From: Areca catechu
Taxonomy: Eukaryota > Streptophyta > Magnoliopsida > Arecales > Arecaceae
DNA length: 64,000 bases
Assembly: GCA_021397845.1 (NCBI GenBank)
Contig: JAHSVC010000031.1
Span: 1,116,001 to 1,180,000, forward strand
Direction: 5' to 3'
Shown here: positions 1 to 11,497 of the stretch, one piece after another
Layout of the letters: each line of letters starts with the position of its first letter
Numbering within the stretch: position 1 is the stretch's first letter
The notes under the pieces: model-generated
The model's input: the letters and a program-made list of their open reading frames with translations, nothing else
Told to the model about the DNA's origin: nothing
Database searches by the model: none
Translations under genes and position numbers: made by a program

Positions 1-562
1 CTATTCCTTCCAAAGTTGTTCAAGTAGTTTGGGAATAAAGCATGATAGGAGGCTTGAAGCAAGGGATTTGAATTCTCCAAACTTTAACTCCCTTTGACCT
101 TCCATGGCCGGCCACCCATATTTGGAAAATAGCTTGATACGGGGGAGGGAAAAAGAGAGTGTATCAAGTGATGTGACCCCCCTTTTTGGAGTTCAAAATC
201 TGAATTGTGTGCCACCCACATGGCATGGTGAAGTGTCACCATGTAGGATGAAGAGGTGGTCCCCTGAGTTGAGTTGGCTTCCTTCATGGCTTGGCTTAAA
301 AACTGACTAGACTTCAAGACCAATCTTGCTTCAAACAGACTCGGACTGGACTCATTACGGGAGTGGACTCAGTACAGGACTCGACTTGACCAACTTGGTC
401 AAAATACATGACTAGACATAGACACTTGAGACTCAATTCAAAGCTAAAGAAAATTACATGGTTTAGGCTTGAAGCCTTATTACAAGACCTGAAAAGTCGG
501 AACCCTAATTGGACATCCATAGAGGGTTGAGGAGCCTCTGTCAGATTCTGGTGACCACAACA
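1..562 (-). repeat. GypA 3' LTR (partial)
   Basis: This stretch is a close copy of 15093-15655, with the same order of motifs and scattered substitutions. On the minus strand it starts TGTTGTGGTCACC just after a moderately purine-rich stretch (CCCGGGAGAAC). The LTR continues beyond the left edge of the window. Confidence 0.85.
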
Positions 563-794
563 GTTCTCCCGGGGTGGGAGGAACTCGACCCTGTCGAGTA
601 AGAGTTGAGTTGGCTTAGGTACTCTTTCAGAATGTTAGGGTCGTGGCGCTGCAAGTCCTCCCGGGTAATCCACGAGTCATCGAACCTAGGTCAGCCTTGC
701 CATCGGACTAAGAAATGTTGATAACCTTTGCCCTGGATGGTAATAGCTTGGTCATCCGAGACACGCTCATTTTGCTCTCCTCTCTCAGGTGAAA
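563..794 (-). other. GypA 3' untranslated region with polypurine tract
   Basis: Non-coding spacer between the integrase tail and the 3' LTR. The minus-strand GTCGAGTTCCTCCCACCC immediately before the polypurine stretch also occurs in GypB at 58443-58460 directly before its 3' LTR. This confirms both the family relationship and the boundary. Confidence 0.7.
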
Positions 795-1083
795 TTAGAG
801 GTGGACACTCAGGTTCGGGTTCACTCTCAAAAGAATGGTCAGGCCAATTGGCTCGCTAGGTATGTTTGCTGGTTCCCTGTACTCGACTAAGTCTGAGATA
901 TTGAAAGTCGAGCTAATGCCATAATTTGGGGGAAGCTCAAGAACGTAGGCATTAGGGCCAACTCTTTTTATCACCCTAAAGGGGCCAGCTCCACGAGCAT
1001 GAAGTTTCTTAACGGTTCCTGGTGGAAACCGTTCAGGCCTAAGCTTAATCATTACAGAATCCCCAATGTCAAACTCTTTGGTT
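795..1083 (-). pseudogene. Ty3/gypsy integrase C-terminal tail (GypA pol remnant)
   Basis: The minus strand encodes about 95 residues typical of the end of a plant Ty3/gypsy polyprotein. It begins with the KEFDIGDSVM region, continues with KLHARGAGPFRVIKRVG and NAYVLELPPNYGISSTFN, and ends near SDLVEYR. In complete elements this domain follows the catalytic integrase core and helps bind DNA or chromatin. Here neither the core nor the reverse transcriptase lies upstream. The upstream 160 bp are non-coding and match GypB 57775-57870, so the fragment is part of a fixed deletion structure. It cannot act as an integrase on its own. Confidence 0.8.
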
Positions 1084-1240
1084 CACTTTCGGGTATCAGT
1101 CAAAATATTTTAAAATTTATACTTAATGCATGATGCAAAATGCAGACTCAACGATGCAATCCTATAGAGCGAAATTTTATTGGACTCTCTAGGGTCTAAA
1201 CCTAACAGACTAATGACTCTCTAGGTTTGACCCTGTTGTG
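1084..1240 (-). other. GypA gag-to-pol junction, non-coding
   Basis: The reverse complement aligns with GypB 57775-57870. Both contain GGGTCAAACCTA, then CTGTTAGGTTTAGA, an AATAAAATTTC stretch, and a GAGTCTG block. This non-coding bridge replaces protease through integrase core in both elements. CopA is inserted at its edge. Confidence 0.7.
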
Positions 1241-1245
1241 GTATG

Positions 1246-3628
1246 TGTTTGGAAATGTGTCCCAAAGTCAATCGCCTGGGTTGTAGGCGGTTGTGCTCAG
1301 CACTGTATTTATTTTATGAATTAATAAAATTATTTTTGGCAGCTCATCACATATTGATTTTCCCTAAAAATGAACTTTTTCTAAGTGATGAAGTCCTTAG
1401 GGCTACACTGACTTCGATACAGAGAGGATGTATCGAGTGGTCCTTAAACCCAGTTCACAACCAAATGATATATTGTACTGGATGGCAATATATCAAGTAT
1501 AGGTTGTTGCAGTTCACATCGTTTGGTTGTCCTCTTGACCAAATGAGTGTGGTGACACTGATGTGATCTACAAGATGGATATGTGGTATCTCATTGAACG
1601 TGACTCCGTGCAGCCCCTTTTCTGCCAAAGGGATACTCATGATTGGATATGGGTATATGTGTCCCTCTGACCTGAGGTCATCGTGGTAGCTTGCAAGCAA
1701 CTCCCTGTGCTTTGGTGCCGGACTTCCCGGATTTTTAATCCGGTGATGGAAGGTTTCTGGGTACAGGCAAGTACTTGTGGAGCAGTGATGGACCAAGATG
1801 GAATTGACCTGTCCAAACAGTTTGGATTGAATGTCTCGCAGTATCTCAATTTAGCAAATCCTCGGTCGAGGTAGTCCTAGTGAAGAGTCACTTGGCTTGC
1901 GAGGTTGAGACACGTAGTCGACTGACTCAGTCTGGGTTGGCAGCCCAATCTCAGTCGTCATGAGCATTAGAGGTCAAAAGGATAAATTATACGGTAACCA
2001 TATGCCAGAGGTTCGATAGTTTGCTCCCGCATCTTCGACCTATCCGTACGCCGGGACCCATTGCTAGATGGTTTCCTGTGCTGGTACTAGAAATTGTTCT
2101 AGAGCTACCGTTTAAGTTCGAACCTATGAGGTCACACGCCATATAGGATAACTCTCTGATCCGGATACCGATTACGATTGGGAATCGTCTTGGTTTTATT
2201 ATCACAGTATTTTTTAGCACTCTTTTCCCCGTCTTGACCTTGTCTGTGTCGATCGGAAAATGTTCCGGGTTGACCAGCACTGCGCCAGGATTTTTCTGAA
2301 TCAGTTTTGAACTGATTCGGAGTTCGTTTCGGCCTCCAATTGGTTATGAACCAATTTTATTCCCTGAACCAGATTTAATTGGATTGAACCACTGTTGGGT
2401 TTGAACCAAATTGGTTTAATGGGATTGGACCATTTTTGGTTGGACCGGTTTTGGATGAACCGATGTTTTTTTTTTTTCATGGACTGTTTTACACGGTCAT
2501 TTGAATGGAGGAAGTCCAAACGATTGCTGGAAGGCCTTGCGCTGGAAGGAATTTCAAAAGGCCAAACGAGTCCGAGGAAGCCAAATCGCTGGGCGTTTTT
2601 CTTCTCCCTCCACCGTTTTGATAATGCCTTTTTAATCCTGGTTTAAGGCTGTTAATTGGGTGTTATGGCTGCCACTGTCTCTTGGCCTTCCCTCCCTCTC
2701 TATTTCCCTCTCTCCGCTGCCTTCTTATACCACCCAGTCATCCCCTATTTTTTTTTGGAAATGAAGTTTCAACGAAGGTTTCACCGTGAGTTCAATTATC
2801 CACCGTGTGAGATCCAAAGGAAAGCAAGAAAAAGATCTGGGCATTCTTCTTCTTTGAGAGGCTTAAGGAGAGGGTTTTGGGCTGGGTTTAGAAGCATTAG
2901 AGGGAGAGAAAATCCCATTGTTTCAAGCTCAAATTCGGCCCAGTTCTGCTGCAGAATTCTGTGACCGTGAAGCCCTCTTCCGGCGGCTAGCACCGTGCAT
3001 GGAGGTGGATCCGAGAGTCCCGAGCATGTTTCTCCTCTAGAGGGAGTACCAATCTACTCCTCGGAGCAAACCACGCGAGCCGGGATCGCTCCAGTTGCCC
3101 GAAATCTAACGACGGAGACAGCTACTCTGTTCTGCTGCCATTTTCGTGCAGCAGAATTCGGCGAATTTTGACGATTTATTGGCTTAGTTTTTCTTGCAGA
3201 AACTAGTGCCAAATCGAAGAGGACTTCCTTAAGAATCTACAGCTCAAATTTGGGAGCGATCGGAGGTCCGGAAGGCGACGTTCCGGGGACTTTTCGGAAG
3301 CCCTATTTTCAGCCCAAGGTGGAAGACGACTGGAATAACTTTATTCTGGTTATTCCAGTCTATTCCAGGTTTATCCCAGACTTATTCCAGCTAGGAATAA
3401 GGTATGTTTTTTGGGTTCTATTTTCGTGCATATGTAGATCTGGATTTATAAAATTGTTTATAAGTATTATATGATCTGTATCATGCCAATACATGTATCT
3501 TGCATATGCTAGATCCTGTGCGGAGTAGGTGCTTTTCGCATTTAGTTTAAAAATATTTTAAAATATTTACCTGCTCCCTGTGCTGTTGCATGCTTAGCGT
3601 AGGCACCTGCACCACATTTTTACTTTCA
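1246..3628 (+). repeat. CopA 5' LTR
   Basis: It matches 9112-11492 over its whole length with a few per cent substitutions. It starts TGTTTGGAAATG, a variant of TGTTGGAAAATG in the 3' copy, and ends ACTTTCA one base before the primer site. It contains a GC-rich block (about 2940-3130), a TATTCC-rich hairpin cluster (3331-3402) and a GGAATAAG/GTATGT donor-like site at 3395-3408. Open frames inside it recur in the 3' LTR and are not genes. Confidence 0.92.
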
Positions 3629-3629
3629 G

Positions 3630-3640
3630 TGGTATCAGAG
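3630..3640 (+). other. CopA primer-binding site
   Basis: TGGTATCAGAG matches the first 11 bases of the usual initiator tRNA-Met primer site and lies one base after the LTR end. Confidence 0.9.
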
Positions 3641-5159
3641 GCAGGTTCTAGAGTAACATATCTTGATGCATGTATAGTCGATTAAATTGTTTAATCTTGA
3701 AATTAGAGAGTACTTTTAGGAACCTAGTTGAGACCTTCACCATGGCCGTGTGTCTTTGACACGATGCGGTTCGTCTGTGTTGGCCTCTTCAGAAGGATCC
3801 TTTAAGGAAATCAAAAAGAAATTTAAATTATTTTATAACTTCGACATGATTTATAATTTTGTTATTTGAGTCATATAATATTTATAAAAGTATAAATCTA
3901 GATATGATGCATGATTTAAGATGTAAAATTATTTTACATGGAGACTTAATTAAAAAATATTTTAATTAAGTATTTGGCTTAATAAAAAAAAAAAAAATTT
4001 GGGTTTATGAAATCTAATAAAATTTGCATAAGCCAAATTGGGTTAATTGGGTTAGCTGATTAGTTGGGTCCATAACTGGGTTAGACCTAAGTTTAGTTGA
4101 ATCAGATTAAAAGAAGATTAAACAAATATTGTTTAAGGTCCTTCTTTAGAACTATCTGATAGTTAGATTAGTTGATCCGTTCATCTAAAATGGATCCAAT
4201 TAGTGGCTCAGTGGATGCCCGAGTCTTTAGGCTAGTCTGATCGAGTCTGGTAAACCGACTGGTGTCGAGGTAGGTTTGGCAATTGTGATCATGGTTGTAT
4301 GAGGCTACCTCTTTCCTGGCCAACTTGGTTGGTGTCTAGGAAAGATGGTTAATGGCGGATACTCATCCATGATCTCACCTACCTGGCTAGTCGAGTCAAC
4401 CAGAACTGATTGGAAAAGCTCAATGACTCGAGTTAACCCATGTCACCCAGGTTGATCGATCTGACTGATCTTTAGGTGCCCATGGATCGTTTGTTGATTC
4501 AATTCAAACCTCCTGAAATCTGATTGATTCAGTGGGAGGATGATCCATGTCCTTGTCTCTTCTCTTCTGTCACAACTAAAAATCCTCTAAAATTATAAGG
4601 TCCTTAAAAGACTAAGTCAAGTTGACAGTGTCTTAGCCTCCCATTAAGTTGGATAGAAACATGTCCACTAGCTTGGTGTGCATCGGCAGTTTCATAGAAT
4701 GGGTGTACATCCGGTGACTGGAATTTCTATCTGATCGATGATGGTTCAGTGCAACCTCCTTAACGGGACCAGGTGGGCCGGCCATAGTCGGGCTTGGTCT
4801 TTAGTTAGCTGGAAGCATTGGGTTTATCATTTTAATGGTTGGACCTTACCAGAGACCCGCAATAGGAGGCCCCTAGGCCGATTGGGGTGTTCTCTGGGGA
4901 AAAATTTTATACTAAAAATTGTTTAGGGAAACAATTGGTTTACGAACCTACCTTTGGGCTCGTATGGGTGAGCTGGCCATAGTCGGGCTCATACGAGGCC
5001 TATTGGATTTCAGTACCCACTTGAAAAATGTTGTTTTTATGGATTGGAGTCAGAGGCTACCAATCTAAAAAATTAGTGGGAAAAACCTTTAGACTAAAGT
5101 CCAAGTCTTTTGGTTAAGTTATTAATTCATAAACTAATTTGGTCTTATTTTCTTTTCAG
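3641..5159 (+). other. CopA 5' leader with conserved stem-loop and splice-acceptor-like end
   Basis: About 1.5 kb of non-coding leader. At 4310-4345 a hairpin is formed by TTTCCTGGCCAA and its partner ending GTCTAGGAAA. It is flanked by an outer pair at about 4255-4280 (GGTGTCGAGG) and 4375-4402 (CCTACCTGGC). The same arrangement occurs in CopB, CopD, GypA and GypB. The leader ends in a pyrimidine-rich run and CAG directly before the gag ATG, like a 3' splice site. Confidence 0.7.
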
Positions 5160-5980
5160 ATGTCTTCAAATTTATCACTCCGGTCACTTCTCGATAACGA
5201 GAAGTTAAAGGGTCACAACTTCGATAGTTGGTATCGAAAGTTGAAAATAGTTCTGGAGCACGAACGGATCCTGTATGTGATAACGGATCCGGCACCTGAA
5301 ATCCCTCCCGCTAATGCACGGAGTGCGGTCAGAGATGCTTATCTGAAGTGGGTCTCTGATCGGACTACTGTCCGTTGCATTATGCTAGCGGCGATGAACG
5401 ACGAGTTCACTCGCAAATTCGAGGAGGCCCAACCTAATGAAATCCTTCAAAATTGAAGGAATCCTTCGGCACCCCGGATGATGTAGAACGGTACAAAGTG
5501 TCTTGTGCCATCTACAACTCCAAGATGCCGAATGGTGGTTTAGTCACTGATCATGTATTGTACATGATCGAGCTGATTGAAAAACTGGGCAAACTCGGAT
5601 GCCCCTTGCACGAGCAGCTCGGCAAGGATGCGATCCTGAATTCTCTTTCCTCCTCCTATCTTGACTTTCTTGATCATTACAGAATGAACAAGCCTGCAGT
5701 AAACTTCCATGGTCTTTTGGGATTACTGCAGACTTTCGAGAAAGACCACCAATTTAATAAGGGGGTGGTGAATTTAGTGGGAGGAGGTAGAGGTCGTCGT
5801 CCCTTTAAGAAAGGGAAGAAGAAAATAAATAAAAAGGGAAAGAAGGCCAGAATGCTCCTGGCCCGAGTCAGACCAGGAAGTTTAAGGCTGATCAGTCTTC
5901 TGCAGAGTGCTTATACTGCAAGAAGAAGGGAAACTGGAAGAGGAACTGTCCTCTTTATATAGCATCCCTTGATCCGAACA
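5160..5980 (+). pseudogene. CopA gag (capsid/nucleocapsid) pseudogene
   Basis: Gag packages the element RNA into virus-like particles. The ATG at 5160 follows CTTTTCAG directly. The N-terminus (SLRSLLDNEKLKGHNFDSWY) and the downstream GTPDDVERY and LGKLGCPLHEQLGKDAILNS motifs are typical of copia gag. Compared with CopB, one base is missing around 5450, which stops the first frame after about 99 residues and puts the rest in another frame. The nucleocapsid knuckle at 5908-5949 reads CLYCKKKGNWKRNC, so the zinc-binding histidine of CX2CX4HX4C is Asn. A further frameshift lies before the knuckle. The protein is not functional as read. Confidence 0.88.
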
Positions 5981-6039
5981 GGCCGAGAAAGCAGAAGTCT
6001 GCTGGACAAGGTATTTATATGATAAGACCTTGTAATTAC

Positions 6040-6290
6040 TCAATTGTTGATAATGCTAACTGGGTATTGGATACTGGTAGTCCAATTCATGTTTGTAATT
6101 TGTTATAGGGACTTCAAGTTAGCAGAAGATTTAAAGATGGAGAACAGTTTCTGAGCGTCGGGAATGGAAATCGTGTTCCAGTACTGGCGGTTGGAGTCCT
6201 GCGTCTTGTCTTTGAGTCTTGTACTGTCGAACTAGTCGACTGTCACTATTGTCCTAGTTTCATTTGTGCATAATCTCTGTAGGCCTTTTG
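6040..6290 (+). pseudogene. CopA aspartic protease remnant
   Basis: The active-site motif WVLDTGSPIHVCN is visible, with the DTG at 6070-6078. It is the copia retropepsin that matures the polyprotein. A TAG at 6106-6108 interrupts it where CopB has CAG (Gln). A frameshift and stops around 6255-6285 separate it from the next domain. Confidence 0.8.
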
Positions 6291-6638
6291 GCCAATTGTG
6301 GTTTTGAACTATCAATAAAAGGAGATTTTTGCAATGTTATTTTGAATAATGCTGTTATAATGAAAGCTAGATTAAATAATGGCATATTTGTACTGTCAAA
6401 GCCTGTTAGTGTAATGTACACTTCTAGCAAACGCCCAAGGTTAGATAAGGTCAATAATTTGTATCTTTGGCACTATAGACTAGGTCATATTAACCAAAAT
6501 AGGATAAACAAGATGCGAGGAGATGGACTTCTCGAGGTCAGTGATTCTGAATCACTGCCCACTTGTGAATCCTGTTTACTTGGTAAAATGACCAAGTCAC
6601 CTTTTTTGGAAAAGGTGAACGATCTAAAGAACTCCTAA
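6264..6638 (+). pseudogene. CopA GAG-pre-integrase (HHCC zinc-binding) domain
   Basis: The segment LWHYRLGHINQNRI followed by CESCLLGKMTKSPF supplies the H-H-C-C residues of the integrase N-terminal zinc finger of copia elements. This open frame ends at 6638, where comparison with CopB indicates a frameshift into the integrase core. Confidence 0.85.
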
Positions 6639-7555
6639 GTCTAATACATACTGATGTATGTGGACCAATGACAATTAGTGCCAAAGGAGGATACAAATAT
6701 TTCATTACATTTACAGACGACTTTTCGAGATTCGGTTATGTCTTTCTAATGAGACATAAGTCTGAGTCGTTCGAAATGTTCAAACGATACCGTAATGAAG
6801 TAGAAAAGCAAACTGGACAAAATATTAAAACCCTTCGATCTGATCGAGGTGGTGAATACTTTTATGCTACATTTTTGACATATCTTGAGGAGAATGGAAT
6901 TCTCTCTCAGTGGACTCCTCCAGGAACACCACAGTTGAATGGTGTGTCCGAAAGGAGGAATCGAACCTTGTTGGACATGGTTCGATTCATGATGGGCTTT
7001 GCAACTCTGCCGCTATCCTTTTGGGGATATGCGCTTCAGACAGCCTGTTACTTATTAAATAATGTTCCAAGTAAATCTGTTGTCTCCACTCCGTTTGAGA
7101 TGTGGAATGGACATAAACCATCAATCTCACACCTTCGGGTCTGGGGTTGTCCGGCTTACGTAAAGCGTTTAGACTCAGACAAACTTGGTCCTAAGTCTGA
7201 TCGGTGTTTATTTGTTGGTTATCCTAAGGAAACCAAAGGGTATTTCTTCTACTTGGAGAATGAACAAAAGGTGTTCGTTGCTCTTAGAGCTATCTTTTTG
7301 GAAAAGGAGTTCCTTGGAGAAGGAACTATAGCCTCTAAGATTGAACTTGATGAAGTACAGCCAATAGAAGGACCTACACACTTTAAGGACATCGTAGAAC
7401 CGGCTATGATTGAATCACACCCAGAACCCATTAGGAGATCTGGTAGAATACCATGTCAGTCGGACAGATACTATGGTTTCTTGGTCCGGGACGGCGATCC
7501 CATTGAGCTCGATGAGAACAATGAGGATCCGATCACCTATATGGATGCACTATAG
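6639..7555 (+). pseudogene. CopA integrase core and C-terminal linker
   Basis: Integrase joins the cDNA to host DNA. The frame contains TDDFSRFGYV, LRSDRGGEY and NGVSERRNRTLLDM, which hold the conserved Asp and the Glu of the catalytic triad. These are followed by the copia-typical WGYALQTACYLLNNVPSKS and WGCPAYVKR blocks. The first catalytic region (HTDVCGP) lies just before 6668. The frame ends at a TAG (7553-7555) where CopB reads CAA or CAG (Gln), so a single substitution separates integrase from reverse transcriptase. Confidence 0.87.
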
Positions 7556-8437
7556 AGATCTGACTCTGAAGCATGGCTTGGAGCCATGCGATCCGAAATG
7601 GAGTCCATGGAAATCAACAATGTTTGGACATTGGTTGATCCGCCTGAAGGAATAAAACCCATCGGGTGTAAATGGATCTTCAAGAAGAAAAGGGGCATAG
7701 ATGGGAAGGTAGAGACCTATAAAGCCCGTCTGGTTGCCAAGGGGTATCGTCAACGATATGGTATCGATTATGACGAGACTTTCTCCCCTATGGCAATGCT
7801 CAAGTCCATTCGGATCATGCTTGCTTTGGAAGCATATTTTAATTACGAGATCTGGCAAATGGATATCCGAACCGCTTTCCTAAATGGGGAGCTGGAAGAG
7901 GAGGTGTATATGATACAGCCTGAAGGGTTCACATCCACAGATGAATCAAAAGTATGCAAGTTGCAGAGGTCCATTTATGGACACAAGCAAGCATCTCGAA
8001 GTTGGAACTTACGGTTTGATAGGTATATCAAATCTTACGGCTTTGTTAAGAACGGAGAAGAACCGTGCATCTATAAATGGGTTAATAGTTCTGTGATTGT
8101 ATTCCTAGTATTGTATGTTGACGACATTCTCTTAATCGGGAATGACGTCGTAGCATTACAAGGAATAAAGGTCTGGTTATCATCTCAGTTCTCCATGAAG
8201 GACTTGGGTGAAGCATCTTACATACTAGGTATGAAGATCTATAGAGATAGATCCAAGAAGCTTTTGGGACTGTCCCAGTCTACGTACATTGATACCGTGC
8301 TGAAACGGTTCAGCATGAAAAATTCCAAGAAAGGCTATCTTCCGATAGGTTCTGGAATTCTCTTTCCAAAAGGGATTGTGCGACAACTCCTGAGGAAAGA
8401 GAACGCATTAGTAGAGTACCTTATGCTTCTGCAGTAG
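7556..8437 (+). pseudogene. CopA reverse transcriptase
   Basis: Copia RT with NNVWTLVDPPEGIKPIGCKW, KARLVAKGY, YDETFSPMAMLKSIR, FLNGELEEEVYM and SIYGHKQASRSWN. The catalytic YVDD is intact at 8114-8125, followed by ILLIGND. The frame is open from 7556 to about 8360, where a shift relative to CopB brings a stop at 8435-8437. The catalytic residues are present, but the enzyme is uncoupled from its neighbours. Confidence 0.9.
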
Positions 8438-8445
8438 GCTCTATC

Positions 8446-9098
8446 TTGTATGCTATGACTTGTACTAGACCAGACGTGGCATACTCACTAGGAGTAGTGA
8501 GTAGATACCAGTCTGACCCAGGTGAGGTGCATTGGAAGGTGGTTAAGTCCATCCTCAAGTATTTGAGAAATACTAAAGATCAATGGCTGATTTATGGAGA
8601 ACCTGACTTGAAACTTGTGGGGTACACTGACTCCAGTTTCCAGTCAGATAGAGATGATAGCAAGAGTGTGTCAGGGTTTGTATTTACCCTGAACGGAGGA
8701 GCAATCTGCTGGAAAAGTTCCAAGCAGGCAACTGTTGCAGACTCGGTATGGAAGCAGAATATATTGCAGCATCAGATGCAGCAAAGGAAGCTGTGTGGTT
8801 GCGAAAGTTCCTTGGACAGCTAGGGGTGGCACCTTCCCTAGATGGTCCTGTTCCGGTGTACTGTGACAGCACTGGAGCCATTGCTCAAGCTAAGGAGCCA
8901 AAAGCTCATCACCGCACCAAGCACATTTTGTGGTGCTACCACCTCGTACGAGAAATCGTGGAGCGAGGTGACATCAATCTTCTAAAGATCGATGGGAAAG
9001 AAAATCTGGCCGACCCCTTCACTAAAGCCCTTGGAGTCAAAGAGTTCGACTATTGTAAATGGGAAATGGGTATAAGATACTCCTCTAATTGGCTTTAG
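8446..9098 (+). pseudogene. CopA RNase H
   Basis: Copia-type RNase H that degrades the RNA strand during cDNA synthesis. CTRPDVAYSLGVVSRYQ links RT to RNase H. GYTDSSF supplies the first Asp and MEAEYIAASDAAKEA a later acidic residue; YCDSTGAIAQAKEP and HHRTKHI follow. A one-base shift near 8745 splits it into two frames. The natural stop is TAG at 9096-9098, just before the polypurine tract. Confidence 0.88.
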
Positions 9099-9100
9099 TA

Positions 9101-9111
9101 CAAGTGGGAGT
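9101..9111 (+). other. CopA polypurine tract
   Basis: AAGTGGGAGT lies directly before the TG that starts the 3' LTR, where plus-strand cDNA synthesis is primed. The same GTGGGAG core precedes the LTRs of CopB and CopC. Confidence 0.8.
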
Positions 9112-11492
9112 TGTTGGAAAATGTGTCCCAAAGCCAATCACCTTGGTTGTAGGCGGTTGTGCTCAGCACTGTATTTATTTTATGAATTAATAAAATTATT
9201 TTTTGGCAGCTCATCACATATTGATTTTCCCTGAAAATGAACTTTTTCCAAGTGATGAAGTCCTTAGGGCTACACTGACTTCGATACAGAGAGGATGTAT
9301 CGAGTGGTCCTTAAACCCAGTTCACAACCAAATGATATATTGTACTGGACAGCAATATATCAAGTATAGGTTGTTGCAGTTCACATCGTTTGGTTGTCCT
9401 CTTGACCAAATGAGTATGGTGACACTGATGTGATCTACAAGTAGGATATGTGGTATCTCATTGAACGTGACTCCGTGCAGCCCCTTTTCTGCTAAAGGGA
9501 TACTCATGATTGGATATGGGTATATGTGTCCCTCTGACCTGAGGTCATCGCGGTAGCTAGCAAGCAACTCCCTGTGCTTTGGTGCCGGACTACCCGGATT
9601 TTTAATACGGTGATGGAAGGTTTCTGGGTACAGGTAAGTACTTGTGAAGCAGTGATGGACCAAGATGGAATTGATCTGTCCAAACAGTTTGGATTGAATG
9701 TCTCGCAGTATCTCAATTTAGCAAATCCTCGGCCGGGGTAGTCCTAGTGAAGAGTCACTGGGCTTGCGAGGTTGAGACACGTAGTCGACTGACTCAGTCT
9801 GGGTTGGCAGCCCAATCTCAGTCGTCATGAGCATTAGAGGTCAAAAGGATAAATTATACGGTAACCATATGCTAGAGGTTCGATAGTTTGCTCCCGCATC
9901 TTCGAGCTATCCGGATGCCGGGACCCATTGCTATTTGGTTTCCTGTGCTGGTACTAGAAATTGTTCTAGAGCTACCGTTTAGGTTTGAACCTATGAGGTC
10001 ACATGCCACAGAGGATAACTCTCTGATCCGGATACCGATTACAATTGGGAATCATCTTGGTTTTATGGTCACAGTATTTTTGAGCACTCTTTTCCCCGTC
10101 TTGCCTTCTCTGTGTCGACCGGAAAATGTTCCGGGTTGACCAGCACTGCGCCAGGATTTTTCTGAATCAGTTTTGAACTGATTCGGACTTCGTTTCGTCC
10201 TCCAATTGGTTGTGAACCAATTTTATTCCCTGAACCTGGTTTAATTGGATTGAACCACTGTTGGGTTTGAACCAAATTGGTTTAATGGGATTGGACCATT
10301 TTTGGTTGGACTGGTTTTGGATGAACCGATGTTTTTTTTTTCTTCATGGACTGTTTTACACGGTCATTTGAATGGAGGAAGTCCAAACGATTGCTGGAAG
10401 GCCTTGCGCTGAAAGGAATTTCAAAAGGCCAAATGAGTCTGAGGAAGCCAAATCGCTGGGCGTTTTTCTTCTCCCTCCACCATTTTAATAATGCCTTTTT
10501 AATCCTGGTTTAAGGCTGTTAATTGGGTGTTATGGCTGCCACTGTCTCTTGGCCTTCCCTCCCTCTCTATTTCCCTCTCTCTGCTGCCTTCTTATACCAC
10601 CCAGCCGTCCCCTTTTTTTTTTGGAAATGAAGTTTCAACGAAGGTTTCACCGTGAGTTCAATTATCCACCGTGTGAGATCCAAAGGACTGCAAGAAAAAG
10701 ATCTAGGCATTCCTATTCTTTGAGAGGCTTAAGGAGAGGGTTTTGGGCTGGGTTTAGAAGCCTTAGAGGGAGTAAAAATCCCATTGTTTCAAGCTCAAAT
10801 TCTGCCCAGTTCTGCTGCAGAATTCTGTGACCGTGAAGCCCTCTTCCGACGGCTAGCACCGTGCGTGGAGGCGGATCCGAGATTCCGGGGCATGTCTCCC
10901 CTCTAGAGGGAGTACCACTCTACTCCTCGGAGCAAACCACGCGAGCCGGGATCGCTCCAGTTGCCCGAAATCCAACGACGGAGACAGCTACTCTGTTCTG
11001 CTGCCATTTTCGTGCAGCAGATTTTGGCGAATTTTGACGATTTATTGGCTTAGTTTTTCTTGCAAAAACTAGTGCCAAATCGAAGAGGACTTCCTTAAGA
11101 ATCTACCACTCAAATTTGGGAGCGATCGGAGGTCCGGAAGGCGACGTTCCGGGGACTTTTCGGAAGCCCTGTTTTCAGCCCAAGGTGGAAGACGACTGGA
11201 ATAACTTTATTCCAGTTATTCTAGTCTATTCCAGGTTTATCCCAGACTTATTCCAGCTAGGAATAAGGTATGTTTTTTGGGTTCTATTTTCGTGTATATG
11301 TAGATCTAGATTTATAAAATTGTTTATAAATATTATATGATCTGTATCATGCCAATACATGCATCTTGCATATGCTAGATCCTGTGCATAGTAGGTGCTT
11401 TTCGCATTTATTTTAAAAATATTTTAAAATATTTACCTGCTCCCTGTGCTGTTGCATGCTTAGCGTAGGCACCTGCACCACATTTTACTTTA
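9112..11492 (+). repeat. CopA 3' LTR
   Basis: Copy of 1246-3628 starting TGTTGGAAAATG. It ends ACTTTA, where the terminal CA has become TA, and is followed by TTATG, the TSD partner of GTATG. Differences from the 5' LTR are mainly substitutions, so this insertion is older than CopB. Confidence 0.9.
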
Positions 11493-11497
11493 TTATG

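Larger units (their letters stand above)
1246..11492 (+). mobile_element. CopA: Ty1/copia (Angela/Tork-like) LTR retrotransposon, nearly full length but pseudogenised
   Basis: A 10.2-kb plus-strand element with 2.38-kb LTRs (1246-3628 and 9112-11492). It has a tRNA-Met primer site, a 1.5-kb leader, and gag-protease-integrase-RT-RNase H in copia order, followed by a polypurine tract. The flanking 5-mers are GTATG (1241-1245) and TTATG (11493-11497), a TSD with one mismatch. Aligning the surrounding GypA sequence to uninterrupted GypB (around 57725-57790) recovers the empty site, which supports both ends. Several frameshifts and stops break the polyprotein. Confidence 0.93.

Noticed and set aside
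1243..1800. Open frames at the LTR starts that recur at 9203-9663, 38494-38892 and 45932-46417
   Set aside because: They recur because LTRs are repeats. They lie on both strands and contain no known motif.
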